This document shows positions 31,894 to 44,628 of a DNA stretch of 64,000 nt, one piece after another. Source of the DNA: Pestalotiopsis fici W106-1 (taxonomy: Eukaryota > Ascomycota > Sordariomycetes > Amphisphaeriales > Sporocadaceae); the NCBI RefSeq assembly GCF_000516985.1, contig NW_006917093.1:620001-684000 (forward strand), written 5' to 3'. The notes beneath the pieces were generated by a model. The model was not told the origin of the DNA and did no database searches. It was given only the letters and a program-made list of their open reading frames with translations. How positions within the stretch are numbered: position 1 is the first letter of the stretch; the number at the start of each line of letters is the position of its first letter. Made by a program: the position numbers and the translations under genes.

Positions 31894-34800
31894 GGTGAAA
31901 TGATGTTGCTGTTTTATCCAACAAGAATGTTTATTTCAAGTATGGTGACGGTTTGAGCTTTGGGAAGTTGCTTTGAAGTGTTGCGGTGCTTGTTGTATTG
32001 CCTGATATATCTGGCAAAGAGGATGTTGTGATTATATAGTCGATTCGAAAAGTGTAAGCCAAGTCGGTAGGGTGTAACTTGTTATGTAGTTGCCTGAATG
32101 TACGCGTAAACAAGAAGATGAGAATCAGGCAGACAGGAATACCATGTTATATACTAGATAGCAATGGTCTTTTCAAACACACCCCTGGTCATCATCAACG
32201 ATAATAATAATAGTCACAATAGTCCTTGATCATCAATCCATTGTCCTAAGGATGTACCTCTGCATGTACAAAACTAGGCCAACCTACGTTTGTACAGCGC
32301 GCGGGATTGCATGTTAGTCAACACCGGCGTTGCAGCATGATACAAATCCATCCCAAAAGGGGACATTTTTGTGTACAGCCCCACTGAACAAGTCTTTTCG
32401 CTCATGCACAATAAGCCGGTCAAGGTTGGAGAAAAATTTATTTGGGCGTGTGTGTGTCTTCTCAGCCCCGTGCGCGTATGAGTCAAATGGGGACGGGTCA
32501 GACACCAGTTCATCCAAGTCTTTTTCTCCAAGGCATATTTTGAAATTTTTTGGGGCGTTTTCTTACAGGAACCTAGCCAGTAACAAAAGTTCATGGTTTC
32601 CCAAAATTGCTTGACAAGGACGCGGACTGAGTCCCTAATCGGCATCGGCATTGGCATCGGGGTTAAACTTGTTGTCGTGGTTTAGTCCAGAACAGGGTAA
32701 GCGGCGAGGCTTCCACGAGGTGGCTGTCTTTCGCTTATTTTAGCATCTTTGAAAAGGCATGGCATGGAATGGGGTATTGCGCGTCCTTGCAGATTCTATC
32801 ATTGTGGCTTTGGGGGTGAAGGAATTCTTGTTCCAAATATTCCTTTCCCCCTTGTATGTAGTAGTTGTTGATTATGGACTGGACTATACTGCGTACTCCA
32901 CTTGAAAGACATTGGCCCCCATTTTGATCATAACTGACGCCATTTTAACAACAGTTTTGGGAAGTGCCAAAAGTTCCAAGCTGCTGTTTTTGGGTCCCTA
33001 TCAGACTTTTTCACATCCACATGTACTATCAGACTTGTAGCTATTGAACTGTTCATGGGATGGGTATCACGAGAGCCAATGAAATATGACGTATCTTTTG
33101 ATAATATGTAAGGCAAAACCCAAATTGTACCTAGTAATTAGGCTGCGAGATTCATGTCCAGCCCTTTCATAGGTACACTAGAACCGGTACCTTGGTAACC
33201 CGGCCCCGGGTCTCCGATCGGCATCGGAGTTCCACTATGAGAGTGCAGAGCCGGCTGTCAATCCGAGAATTTTTTTTCAACTTGATCAAGAGAGAAAATC
33301 AAACATGATTCAATTCTGGTACATGTCCATAAGTTCCAGACAGTGGGGCGGTGCTTTCGATTCTGCACCGTCACTTTGACATGACTGATTTGAGATGACT
33401 GTAAACTAAAATTGCAGTCCGTCGACTTTGCAAGTGCGGAACTTTTCGACGCTGTAATCTGTAAGAATTATTTTTTGGGCGCAGGATGCCCCCCAATTCC
33501 AAGTGGTATGTATGATAACGGCTATAGCAGCCCCTTGTACACAAATACCGTACATGTCTTCCATAGCGTGCCCTCAGGCAACTAATAATCTCACCTTATT
33601 CCTGGGCTGCTGCGGTGATGAGTCAGGGCGGAGAGGCTGTGGTGGCCTTTCTGACAGGGGGTGCTTTAACTAGGGGGGGAAACTGGATTTTTTTGTTTCT
33701 TGTTTTGGGGCTGCGAAGGAGTCATCAGGCCAGGACTGCTACATATCCATCCACCCATCCCATGAACCTTCTTCGGGTGTTGCCGAAGGCGGCATGGTGT
33801 TCAAATATGGGGTCTGACGGATTTGAACTCCGACAAGCAAGTGATAACCGGACTAAAGCCGACATTTCCATATGGCAACGAAGAGCGATGTAATTCAGTT
33901 TGTCTCCAACTTTGCAACCTATACAATTCTTCGGTATGGTTCCATCTTCATCTTGGATCTTCCAGAACGTTTCCTCGGACAGGCAGAATGGCAATGAGTG
34001 TGTTCGACACGTCAGGACATGTTGAAATGGAGGAAATCCTTGGGCTGGAATCACTGGACCACGTCCAGCGGCACAGCATTGCCAAATCATGGTTCCTGAT
34101 TTTGACGCCTTGATTGGTACCAGCGTTCATCAGAAGTTTTTAGGGCGGCGCTCCAATGTCCTGGACATACAACGACGAGTCGCTATGCGGCAACAGGGGG
34201 GCTATCGCGAATCCAACAAATTTTGCAACATCCTAGAACAGAAATGACCGGCATTTCATACCTCTGACTGATCAGTCATGGCAAAAGAAACAAACATGGG
34301 TCGGAATTGCAGAGTGTTCCATTGGCCTTGTCGGTATCCCGTGCCGACAGTGTGTTGTGCTTGAAAAGAGCCATGTCCGAGAAATGGCAAATTGATTTGG
34401 CCTACCTACGAGGGTTCCTGCGGAAAGATGAGGCTTCGCGATTACAAGTCTTGAGCGAATTCTCAGGATTTGGTCACAATGCACCGACTTGATGAGGTCG
34501 AAACTTATCTCCTGGCTTGATCATGTTTTCTCATTGTCAAAAGAGGTCATCTGAGTCCTGTCTAACCAATGAGTGGCGCCTGGGAGCAACAAAAATACGC
34601 CTAGGTCAAAAGCCTTGTGTGTAGGATGGCAGTTCCTTGCGATGTAAGTCTTTCTTTTTCATCTGGAAATTCAGGAATCGCATCTGTTTTTCCTGTAATG
34701 CCCGTATGCGTAGACAAGGGTCCAGGTCAAGTAGGACTCCGGATGTTTGAGAAAAGAATAAAAGTAAGACGGGCGAATGGCCTCCGTCCCATCGTGAACA

Positions 34801-37800
34801 TGGATATGAAATCAAAACAATAGCTGCAACTCCGATATGACATCTCTTTGAATGATTTTTTTCTCCATGAAAGCCGGCAGATATTAAAGCGCGAGAAGTG
34901 TAATGTTCTCCATGACATGAGATTTCACCATTCGACGTCTTTGGTTGAGCGCAACATTTCAAGTATTGACCCCTGGGGCGTGATATCGGAAGTCGATCAA
35001 AGCGATGACATGCAAGTGAATCTGGGGCTTTTCCTTGCATGAGAATCACCAGAGAGGAGCCCAAAAAGTCAGGATAAATGCGCCTCATCTTCCAAGTAAA
35101 CGTGGCGCTCCTGGACTCTGTCGGACGAATGCCCTCAATGTGACAGCTCAATGAACTCAAGATTTTTATTCATCACATTGCAAGCATGATCATGCTCGAT
35201 ACTCCAAGTTCATGTTGGACATTACACAGCACTGGCTGACTTGTAGGAATACGCGCAATCTTGACAAGTGTGGCGTCACTCTATCTAAACTAGATGAGTA
35301 CGCTATTTCTTCCATTCCTGGTGGTGAAGTAATATGACATATGTAGTACACTCTTGCCTTTGGACTTGTGGATTACAGAAGCTTCTATGCGACGCCTTTG
35401 TGCCGGACCACAAGAGAGGAGTGATACTTGAGCACTGCAAAGTGACTCTTGAACAAAGTCGACTCGGTCATCAAGTGAGTGACATTGCAAACAAAACGTA
35501 ACGTGACGATCATGACTTCTTGATGTATCCTCTCCTCGAACCTCACTCTGATATGTATTTACCGCAAGCAAGACCAAACACGTAAGCTTGTCTTGAGGAC
35601 GTATCCATGTGGGCTACAAGACTAGCATAAGTAAGTATTCATGAGTCTATCAGAGAACTCCTTATTATCAGGAGGATCACTGATCCATTATACGTACTCT
35701 CAATGCCTAGTAAACAGTTGGTCAAACTTTCTTAAATTTCTCAGGCGGTGTCAAGAAACGTGCATGGTTTCCTGCTGAACACATGGTAGCACGTCATACG
35801 CGGACTGTTAAGAGGAGAGGGCCGCTTGCAGACAAGATGCCATTATACAAGTGTTGAGACTGGCCACGACTAATTTCGGTCAACTATGCATACATACGGG
35901 CTCATGATACTTGTTTGTCATTCGAATAGTGACATGCTCATGGTTCTCACAATGGACCGTGTATCAAGGTAGTATAATATTTAGTTGAGCACCCCAGTTG
36001 GTTGAAACTAACAGACGAATGCGTTGAGATGGGGAGACAAGCCCCCCAACATTACGAATAACTTCACTGCGAACACGGCATGATGTTCATGTGTAGATAG
36101 TCTACCACTACTCCCATAGTCCTTACCACAACAACCAACTGATCAACAACTTCAGCACTCATAAAACTCTGCCCTACTATAACGAACGGGTGCAACTTGT
36201 CTGATCATACATCTAGGCCGTTATCATTCCGTGGAAATTTCTCAATATTAAGAGCAAGTATAAAGATATTCAGCGTTTGCAAGTCTGGCTTGGCTAGGCA
36301 GTATCTAACATAAACCTCCAAGAAATAGTTATCAACGACTTGAACTGCACCCAGCTTGGACGAGAGTTTGGATTATAAACTTTCTTCTTCTTCTTTGTTT
36401 CCCACCCTTTCCCCTCTTTTTTTCTCTTTCTTTTCTTGCGACGCTTAGCTTAAAAAGTCAGCATCAACTATCAAATAACGCACCACTCTCCCAAATGCAG
36501 CAGGTCTCGACACGCTTACCTACCATTGCTACCGATAATGTAGTAGAGATGTAAGAAATAGACATATGAGCGCCATACGGCATAAAGCATCTGCACTCAT
36601 GAGCTTCCATTTACTCTGTACGGAAACAGATCCCGGCCTGTTTATGGGAAGCACAATGACTGGGGGCGGGTGGAAGACACACCATCCGATCCAAGTACAA
36701 GACAATATGCAATTGTGGTTCGGGGAATATTGAAACTAGTAAGAATACCTACCTACGTAGTAATTATTCGACTCCTCTACACTGTGCGTGTTACAGTGGC
36801 ATTTGAGGTTTGCCCCGATATTCACGAGTATAAAACTGCAAATACTAAAAAATGGGGCTATAGTGATTAAAGATGGCATAATTTATGAAAAACGAGACCA
36901 TTCATCCAAAGTTGCCATAGGTATCGTTAATTGGACCGCTCGTATTCGTATTTCAAACTGACCAATTACAAGGCGAGATTTCGAGGCGGGATGCAAAGCC
37001 GAAGGCGGTGAGTGGGGTTTAAGGTGACGGACATAACGAAGAATTGTTCTTGTCGCACATTCGCAGGGGGGTTATGAGGGGTTGCACAAGTTCGATTGGT
37101 CAATTCGAATCTCTTCCGTGTGCTCTGTGTGTGGTAATGAGTATCTGCGCCAAGACTGGAGGCAACATCTAATGGGGGAATTCGACGGCATCATTGTCAA
37201 GCAAGCGAGTGGCACAGTACGTTGATTCATTCATTACAATTAATAATAAGGAACAACGACTGGGTCGTTGTTTTAAATGTTCCAAATCCTACAAAGTTAT
37301 CGTGATGATCGTCGGCCTCTAGTGTAGTAATAATGTAGATGGTATCAGATGTTTTTAGAGCCAGGCTGCTAATAAGAGTGGATTGCTAAACATGGTGCCA
37401 CTATGCTTCGACTTTTTTTTTTGTCGCGGGAAGACATTATTCAACAAGCGCACATGCACACGCAAGCTAGTGACAAGTAGTAGGTAAAATGTAGCCTTTT
37501 GTCACGATGGCCTAGGTACGTACATATGTAGTTCCTTGTCTGAGATTTTCTCTTCGTTTATTTCGCATCTTTCGGAAGCACGGTAGGCCGAGCGCACTGC
37601 ACCACGAATCAAGAGACGAAGGAATCAACAAGTTTTCAGAAATCCAACGGGGGTGGGGTTTCTTCTCCTGAGCGCTCACAGGGATGAATGGATTGAGAGC
37701 CAGCGAACCCATTGACCTATCATAGGATGGCGTTCCTTGTAACCTACAGGTAATTGAGTCCGGTCCATCTTACGAACAGACAGCACACGTCAAGTTTGTT

Positions 37801-39047
37801 TGTTCTTGTAGGACTATGCAAATGGAATTTGGATTCAACATGACAACAACAAATAATAGTAAGTACATAAAAGCAAATACCACACCGCCAGCCTCATACT
37901 ACTAACAACCAGTAGTGCGGTATTCTAGAAATTTGATGCACGAGATAAACCCAAGAAAGAAGCTTCGGATGACTGGAACGGGTTCGGGTTCGCGCGCTGC
38001 TAGGCCCATCCTGGCTTGGGCCCAGGGCAACACGCTAGCCTCTAGGTACCATCGTCAATTAAAATGATGCCAAGCCCAGATTTGCTGGAGATCTGCCCTC
38101 CGCCGAAAGAGTGAACGGCGGCCGATTACACAGTACATATCTTTTTGCTGGGCCTTGCGACATACCTATCTACCCGCCAGACATTTGAAGAAAAGGTACC
38201 TAAATATTCAGTACCTTGGGGCAGGACAAATAATTTTGCCAAAGTCGTTGGGGAATCACGACGCTGTTCTGGCTGCTGGTGTCGTGGACAGTCACTGATT
38301 GGAGAACTCTATTTATTTACCCAGTATGTGAAAGCAAATGACACTATTATCACAAGAGGAAGGGTCTTGCTGTCAAAAGAAACCACAAACTCAAATACCG
38401 CCCTGTGCTAACCCCCAGCAAGTTTGACAAGCAGTCCAGGTACCTAACATTTCATGAGTTTCGGGGACGGGCTTTGGCAAGGGAGCGAGCCTAGCTGGTT
38501 ACAGTATTTTGCAGATTGCAGCCGCCCATACCAGACGTACCTACATTAAGGTACCTGCCTGCCTGCCTACATACCCGCCTGTACCTACCAGACCTTGGTC
38601 ACAGCAAATTATTCTACGACTATCTCGCCGTACCTATTACTAAGTAGCATCTATTACCTACCTTGCCTCTGTTTTCCCACTCTTCCCCGGTTCGCTTCTT
38701 GCTAGACCCGTCCGAAGACGTGCCAATCCCCGTCGTCTTCTCGACAATTCATTCGCAAGGGCAATTCTTCTACTCCTTCCTTCTTCTTTGCCCTTTCTTC
38801 CAGTCATTTTCCTCTTCTTCCTTCTCGCCGTGACGACCCTTTTCAACTGGTTGCGAGTTTGACTTTCTGCCTCTGCTACGAGGATTTGCAACCCCCCGAC
38901 CCAGTTTGTCGCAAATCGCCGCGATAGACTGTTACCGGGGTTTCCCGCCGAAAATTTAAAGAGCAGATAAGCTGGTCGACCGCTCCAGGTTTCTATTCAT
39001 TTGCAGAGACAAATCAACAACTACTCGACTCCCACGAACCAGAAGTC
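31894..39047. other. 7.1-kb region without a convincing gene
   Basis: Many short open frames occur on both strands (for example 32274-32657, 33725-34090 and 34606-35160), but none shows domain text, conserved motifs or coherent exon structure. A promoter-like segment is listed at 36361-36440. The right end (about 38640-39047) is the ERG5 promoter and leader with CT-rich blocks. The tetranucleotide run near 38550-38590 (ctgcctgcctgcctac) is a small simple repeat. Long non-coding transcripts or a very long upstream control region are possible. Confidence 0.45.
36361..36440 (+). promoter_or_regulatory. promoter-like TATA plus CT-rich block
   Basis: The sequence has ggattataaact followed by a dense CT block of about 60 bp, then an A-rich leader and an ATG at 36496 opening a 19-codon frame. 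TATA followed by a pyrimidine tract is a usual arrangement at fungal transcription starts. Only a tiny open frame follows, so a non-coding RNA is as likely as a peptide gene. Confidence 0.3.
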
Positions 39048-40877
39048 ATGGCTACCAACGCCACGAGCTTCACGTCGCCTCTGGCTGACAAGTTTGCCGC
39101 CGTCAGTCTTCCTCCGCAGGTTGACTATGTCATTGAAAAGGTCGCCAGCGCCGGCATCCTCACCTGGCTTTTCACCCTCCTCGCCCTTGCTGTTGTCTAC
39201 GACCAGAGTACGTGTTTTTCTCTCTCTGTGCAACATTTGCGCAATTGGTGTATAGCAATAGGGAGAATGCGCTTTGCTAACGGATGCAATCTTACCCCTC
39301 TACAGTTAGCTACTTGTCTCAAAAGGGCTCAATTGTTGGCCCTGCATTCAAGGAACCCTTTATTGGTCCCTTTTTGCAGTCTGTGAACCCCAAATTTGAA
39401 GAGTACTACGCCAAATGGGTCAGCGGTCCCCTTAGCTGTGTCTCTGTCTTTCACAAGTAGGTACACCCAATTCGCAGAGCCTCTCACTCAAGCTCTGCGC
39501 TAACCTGGCATCCAACTCTACAGATTCGTCGTCATCGCTTCCACTCGCGACCTGTCCCGCAAGATCTTCAACTCCCCCGGTTTCGTCAAGCCCTGTGTCG
39601 TCGATGTCGCCACCAAGATTCTTGGAGAGAAGAGCTGGGTCTTCCTCGATGGAAAGGAACACGTCGACTTCCGCAAGGGTCTCAACGGTCTCTTCACCCG
39701 CAAGGCTCTCGAGTGCTACCTGCCCCGACAGGAGGAGGTCTACAACCGAGAGTTCAAGAAGTATGTCGAGATCACCAAGGAGGCCGGCGGCAAGCCTGTC
39801 CCATTCATGCCTCACTTCCGTGATCTCATGACCGACGTCTCTTGCCGTACCTTTGTCGGTTACTACATTTCTCAGGAGGCCATCAAGAAGATCTCGGATG
39901 ACTACTTCCTGGTTACCGCTGCTCTGGAGCTTGTCAACTTCCCCATCATCATTCCCTACACCAAGACTTGGTACGGAAAGAAGGCTGCTGCCATGGTCAT
40001 GGACGAGTTCGCCAAGTGTGCCGCCAAGGCCAAGGTTCGCATGGCTTCTGGCGCCGAGGTTACTTGCATCATGGACGCCTGGATCAAGGATATGATTGCC
40101 TCCAAGAAGTGGCGCGAGGCCACCGAAAAGGGTCTGCCCACCGACGGTCTCGACAAGCCGCAGCCTCTGATCCGCGAGTTTACCGACTTTGAGATTTCGC
40201 AAACCATCTTCACCTTCTTGTTCGCTTCCCAAGACGCCACGAGCAGTGCCGTCACCAACATGTTCCAGATCATGGCTCAGCGACCTGAGGTCTTGGACAG
40301 AGTGCGCGATGAGAACATCAAGGTCCGCAACGGTGACCCCAACGCCGCCGTTACCCTCGACGAACTCGAATCCATGACCTACACTCGTGCTGTTGTGAGA
40401 GAGCTTCTGCGCTACCGTCCTCCCGTCTTGATGGTGCCCTACAAGGTCAAGAAGTCGTTCCCCATTACCGATGACTACACTGTTCCCAAGGGCGCCATGG
40501 TTATTCCCACGACGTACATGGCTCTTCGCGACCCCGAGGTGTACGAGAACCCCGACTACTTTGACCCTGACCGCTACTACTCTGGCGACGCCGAGGAGAA
40601 GGGCGCAAAGAACTACTTGGTTTTCGGTACCGGCCCTCACTACTGCCTGGGTCAGCACTATGCTCAGCTCAACCTTGCGCTTTGCGTCGGAAAGGCTGCG
40701 ATTCAGCTCGACTGGAAGCACCACGCTACGCCTCTTTCAGAGGTCATCAAGGTGTTTGCCACCATTTTCCCAGAGGTAAGTAACCGGCAAATCACTTTTT
40801 TCTAGCCATAGACACAAAATGCTAACACAATTCTATAGGATGACTGCCCTCTTACTTTCGAGACCAGAAAGTGGTAA
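39048..40877 (+). CDS. ERG5: C-22 sterol desaturase, cytochrome P450 CYP61 family (ergosterol pathway)
   Basis: Four exons: 39048-39207, 39306-39456, 39524-40775 and 40839-40877, 533 residues. An N-terminal membrane anchor ([15 protein letters not shown], about 38-52) puts it in the ER. CYP61 text is clear: [40 protein letters not shown] and [20 protein letters not shown]. The oxygen-binding helix reads FASQDATSS, the ExxR region is [15 protein letters not shown], and the heme loop is [17 protein letters not shown] with the Cys ligand. It introduces the C22-23 double bond in the sterol side chain late in ergosterol synthesis. Codon use is strongly biased (C-ending), as expected for a highly expressed gene. 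That bias also creates a long spurious antisense frame. Confidence 0.97.
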
Positions 40878-41246
40878 TTGATGAAGACAATTTTTTCGCA
40901 AGCGAGCGAGGGAAACATCCCGAATGCAATATAGCTGCTTGCTTGATAGATCTGATATTATGATGGCGACTATCAGCACTGGACTCCTGCATTCATGACG
41001 AGCGACTACCTTTAGACTAATTTTAATCATGATTATGTAAATAATTGAACATTCAGAGAGAATGCACGACAGCAGAAGAGCCTCAACAGGTTGCTGTCGA
41101 AAGGGATCAAGGGAGAAGATGAAAAATTAAAAAGTCAAAAAGGTGAAATCCAACCGTATCAAACCTCAAATGTGTTTAACGCTTGATAGACATAATATGT
41201 TGTGCTCCAGTATACAGCTCCAATATACAACAGGTATGTGAACAGA
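40878..41246. other. convergent intergenic region
   Basis: 369 bp between the stops of ERG5 (plus) and the carboxypeptidase (minus). It contains both 3' untranslated regions and no gene. Confidence 0.45.
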
Positions 41247-43781
41247 TTAAAAGTATATGGCCGTTCCATTGGCGCCGATATGGCCAATGAGGATGAAATC
41301 CTTGGTGATGGCAGTACCATTTTTGAACATTTGTTTCTCTTCAGTGCTGCACGTTTCAAGCATATCCCAGAAGTAGCATTCGTGCTCGTGTTTGGTCGGC
41401 TGCTGATGGTTCAAGACGGATTGGATACTGTCGAGCCCTTGACTCGTCGAATACGGTTTCGAAGTGCAATTCTTGCCGCCGCCAGCAGTAGATGCCGTGC
41501 CCGTGGCCACGTCCTTGTTGGACATGACGCGCTGAAAGATGCGGTAGGCCGTCTCGGGCTGATACCATGGCACTGGGACATTTCATTGTCAGTTATACTC
41601 TCCCTACGACGCGTGTGTACTTGAGACGGAAGGGGGCGGGCCGCTTCACCTTCGTGTCCTGCATTGAATACTCTCGAAAAGGACAACTTGTCAAACTGCC
41701 TCACCAGGCCGCCTACATATGACTCGTTGGTCTTGATCTCGGTGTATTTGGCACCATGAAAGTCATTGGTAATGTGTGATTGAATGTCGAGGCTAATCTG
41801 TTCGCCTCCATACCCTGAAATTTTTCTTCCTGTCAGTATTTCATTGGCATATCTTTTGAGCAGAATGGGTATGACTTGACAAGAACGTGCTCAGGGACAA
41901 CTTACAATTGCACTGGAAATCCCGGTCTCCATACACGAGGGCCACGTTGACGCCCCTGTCGAGCAACTCGCCCAGGACGGCAACGTTGCGGCCGAGGACA
42001 AAGTCTCCGGTAGTGGCAAAAGCTATAGTTCCGTATGTCAGCACTCGGAGTTCAACGTGGATGCGGGTCTAGGATTGGGGGAAGGGAGGGCCTTCATGTC
42101 TTTTTTTTACCTTGTGTGACACCAGCAGAGAGTCCGGTAAAATTCAGCGGAACACCCAGTTCGTCTTGAATCTCCTTTATGTTGAGATATCCGGCCGCGT
42201 ACTTTGGAGGAAAAGGCACGCCGGCGCGGGACGTTATATCAAACTGATAGGTCTAGGGACTCCAAGTCAGTACGAAAAAGGTATTCCCAAGTTTTCATGT
42301 GTCATGGGATGATATTCTTACCCCAGTTGCATTAAAAGGCTGCCACATGTTACCAAAGCAAAAGCTATAGGCGCCGGCGCAGGCCTTGTTGACTTGGTCG
42401 CTTGTCCCATTGCTCTGGGGGTCGAGCTCAGAAGCCAAGGTTCGACACTCGTCGATATGGTCACGGCACTGGGGCCAGGCCGCCGCGGCCGCCTCGTAGG
42501 CGGTCTCGTTGATGATCTGGATGCCCCACGTGTTGTTAAAGGCCATTTCTGGATAAAAGGGCATCTGCACGGCCATGTCGAGGCAGCTGTTAATGAGGCC
42601 CAGCGTGTCGAGGTGGAGCGGAATGGCGGCGTCCTTTTTGTTGTCGCCGCTGGGGAGCTCGCCATTGGTGATGCGCTCATTTTGCTGCTCAAAGTAGTCG
42701 GAAAAGGTCGGGCCCCAATGGCCACCATACGACTCGGCCCAAATGCTGAAGCGGTCGTCGTTTGGCCGGTAGTGCGGGAATCTAGACAGGATGCCAAGTC
42801 AAGTCAGTAAATCTGCCCGAGTTTCTAGGTTTGAACTGTCGTTGCCGTCTTACTCTTTCAACCAAGTCTGCATAAAGTGCCACGCTGCCTCGGCTGCTTG
42901 CACCGTGGTATGGGCAGTGGACAATGGACTTCCAGACGCGAATGTGCCACCAAGAACCGTGGTGCTAAGGTTTGCAGAGGCAAGGGATTCGTGTGGTGTG
43001 ACTTGGAATGGCGACGCAACCTCGTCAATGGTGCCGTTGATTAAAGTGTCGTAGGAGAAGCCGACTTGTACGGGCTGGTCAATATCTTGTATTGCGAAAT
43101 ATGTTAGCCTTTTTGTTTGGCCTGCTAATACGGAAGTAATGGTTTCCAGTTCATGTTGCGTTTATAGAGTTCCGAGAAGGGTATTGTCAAGAGAAAGGAA
43201 GTTCTCAGACGTTCAAAGTGAAGGGAAACGGCTACTTCATGAATGGCGGATTCTCCACGAATCGTAGTAATAACAGCCCGAGTACTTACACAGCATATTG
43301 ACCTCATTGTTCCAAGACCAAGGATTCAAGACCGTGTCCTTGGAGTCGGACGTGACAAGACAGGGACCATTTTCGCCCAGCGCGGCCGTCATGGACGAGT
43401 AGCCCGGCCCGCCCTGGAGCCATAGGGACAGTGGAGCGTTGGCCGGGTCGTGGCGTGACTCGAAGAACCAGAAAAAGGTATGAATCTCGTAGTCGCGTCC
43501 GTCTGCTGGGTCGGCGGGAAGGTTGACGTAGCCGGAATAGGACTTGACGCCTGGGGTCGTCTCGCAAATATGAGTCTTCTCACTGTGTCAGCCGGTCGTA
43601 GAGTTTTGGATTTAGCCACTCGGAACATGTGTATATTTACCTCTTTAAATGAAAGAGAAATTCGTGAATCCAAAGGAGAACTTATGTTGTAACCTTTACC
43701 CGACCCGTCAGGGAAACTGAGGGCGAGGATTCCGTGCCACATGGAGGCCGTAGCCAGAGCACGGTAGAAAGAAGAAATCAT
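41247..43781 (-). CDS. secreted serine carboxypeptidase, peptidase family S10
   Basis: Eight exons: 43781-43641, 43575-43290, 43085-42854, 42781-42322, 42252-42111, 42022-41906, 41814-41650 and 41572-41247, giving 622 residues. The catalytic triad is complete: Ser in [11 protein letters not shown], Asp in [11 protein letters not shown], and His in NAGHEVPWYQPE. Other S10 marks are [10 protein letters not shown] (oxyanion region), [19 protein letters not shown] and [20 protein letters not shown]. Several N-x-S/T sites fit a glycosylated secretory enzyme. The N-terminus ([21 protein letters not shown]) is moderately hydrophobic and may be a signal peptide; an upstream in-frame Met at 43802 is an alternative start. 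It removes C-terminal residues from peptides in the vacuole or outside the cell. The GNAT-like gene upstream on the same strand is also predicted secreted. Confidence 0.93.
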
Positions 43782-44628
43782 GGCTGATCCAACCAAGATC
43801 AATATCAGTAATTATTATAAAGGAAAACGAAATAAAGGTAGTGCAAATATGGATATGGAAAAGTCACAAGTTCATCCGCGAGTGCCCAGTCTTATATACA
43901 GCTTAACCATGGATGTTCATCAAGACCATTTCCATCACACATTAGAGAGACATGGTATAACAGTCTGCTCATGCCAGGCGCAGCACGGGGCGAAGGTTAC
44001 TGATGGTTTCTTGGACTAATTTCACAGCCTGACCTAATAGGATTATTATAACTATGGGGACAAGTCCGAGAACTGTACAGCTCAAGTCGACTATTCGTCT
44101 GTACAGTCCTCCAAGACAAAAAGAGTGCCATAGGGGGAAGAGGATAAACCAGTGCGAAGGAATATACGAAATTAGATCGGCGCTCCATGGCTGAGCATTT
44201 AGCTAAACTAGAGAGTCTAGACGTAAGCCCATCGTCCTTGATTGGTCACGTCGGACTATACCCGTTCGCTAGAGAGCACGGTTGCGAGTCGTGCATAAAA
44301 GCTGGAGGCCTGGTGCAATTATTCTTGGTCTATTTTCATCTCTTGAGTTTCGGATGCCACCGCTCCCTTGTATTTAGCATCTTTGTTGTGATGAATCGAG
44401 TCCGGGCAGTCTATTGAGTAAGCAAGGGTGCAGAGTGACTATACAAGGGCGACAGCACTTTTGATATCTTGCAGAAACCAAAATAACACTTTTTATCAAG
44501 ATCTCCTTTGGTTTTCAGATATACGTCTTGCTGTCAGTCTGGCCTGAGCTTGTGACAAGGGCCAGGCTTGGTACGTACACGAGTTCATTGCAACCTTGTG
44601 TGTTTCAAGGTTTCCATCGTGTCAACTT
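43782..44628. promoter_or_regulatory. promoter region of the carboxypeptidase
   Basis: About 850 bp upstream of the S10 gene and downstream of the GNAT-like gene. Short open frames are not protein-like. No distinct element recognised. Confidence 0.4.

Noticed and set aside
32274..32657. 127-codon minus-strand frame beginning MPMPMPIRD
   Set aside because: The simple-repeat start and random composition with no conserved features give no support for a gene.
33795..33885. tRNA-like sequence on the minus strand (GGAGTTCAAATCC with a seven-base loop hairpin)
   Set aside because: The T-arm has mismatches at inner pairs, no acceptor stem can be formed with the flanks, and the arm spacing is wrong for a cloverleaf.
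39432..40724. 430-residue open frame antisense to ERG5
   Set aside because: It is a shadow of the strong codon bias of ERG5: Val/Leu/Gly-rich text without domains, and the sense strand is a complete CYP61.
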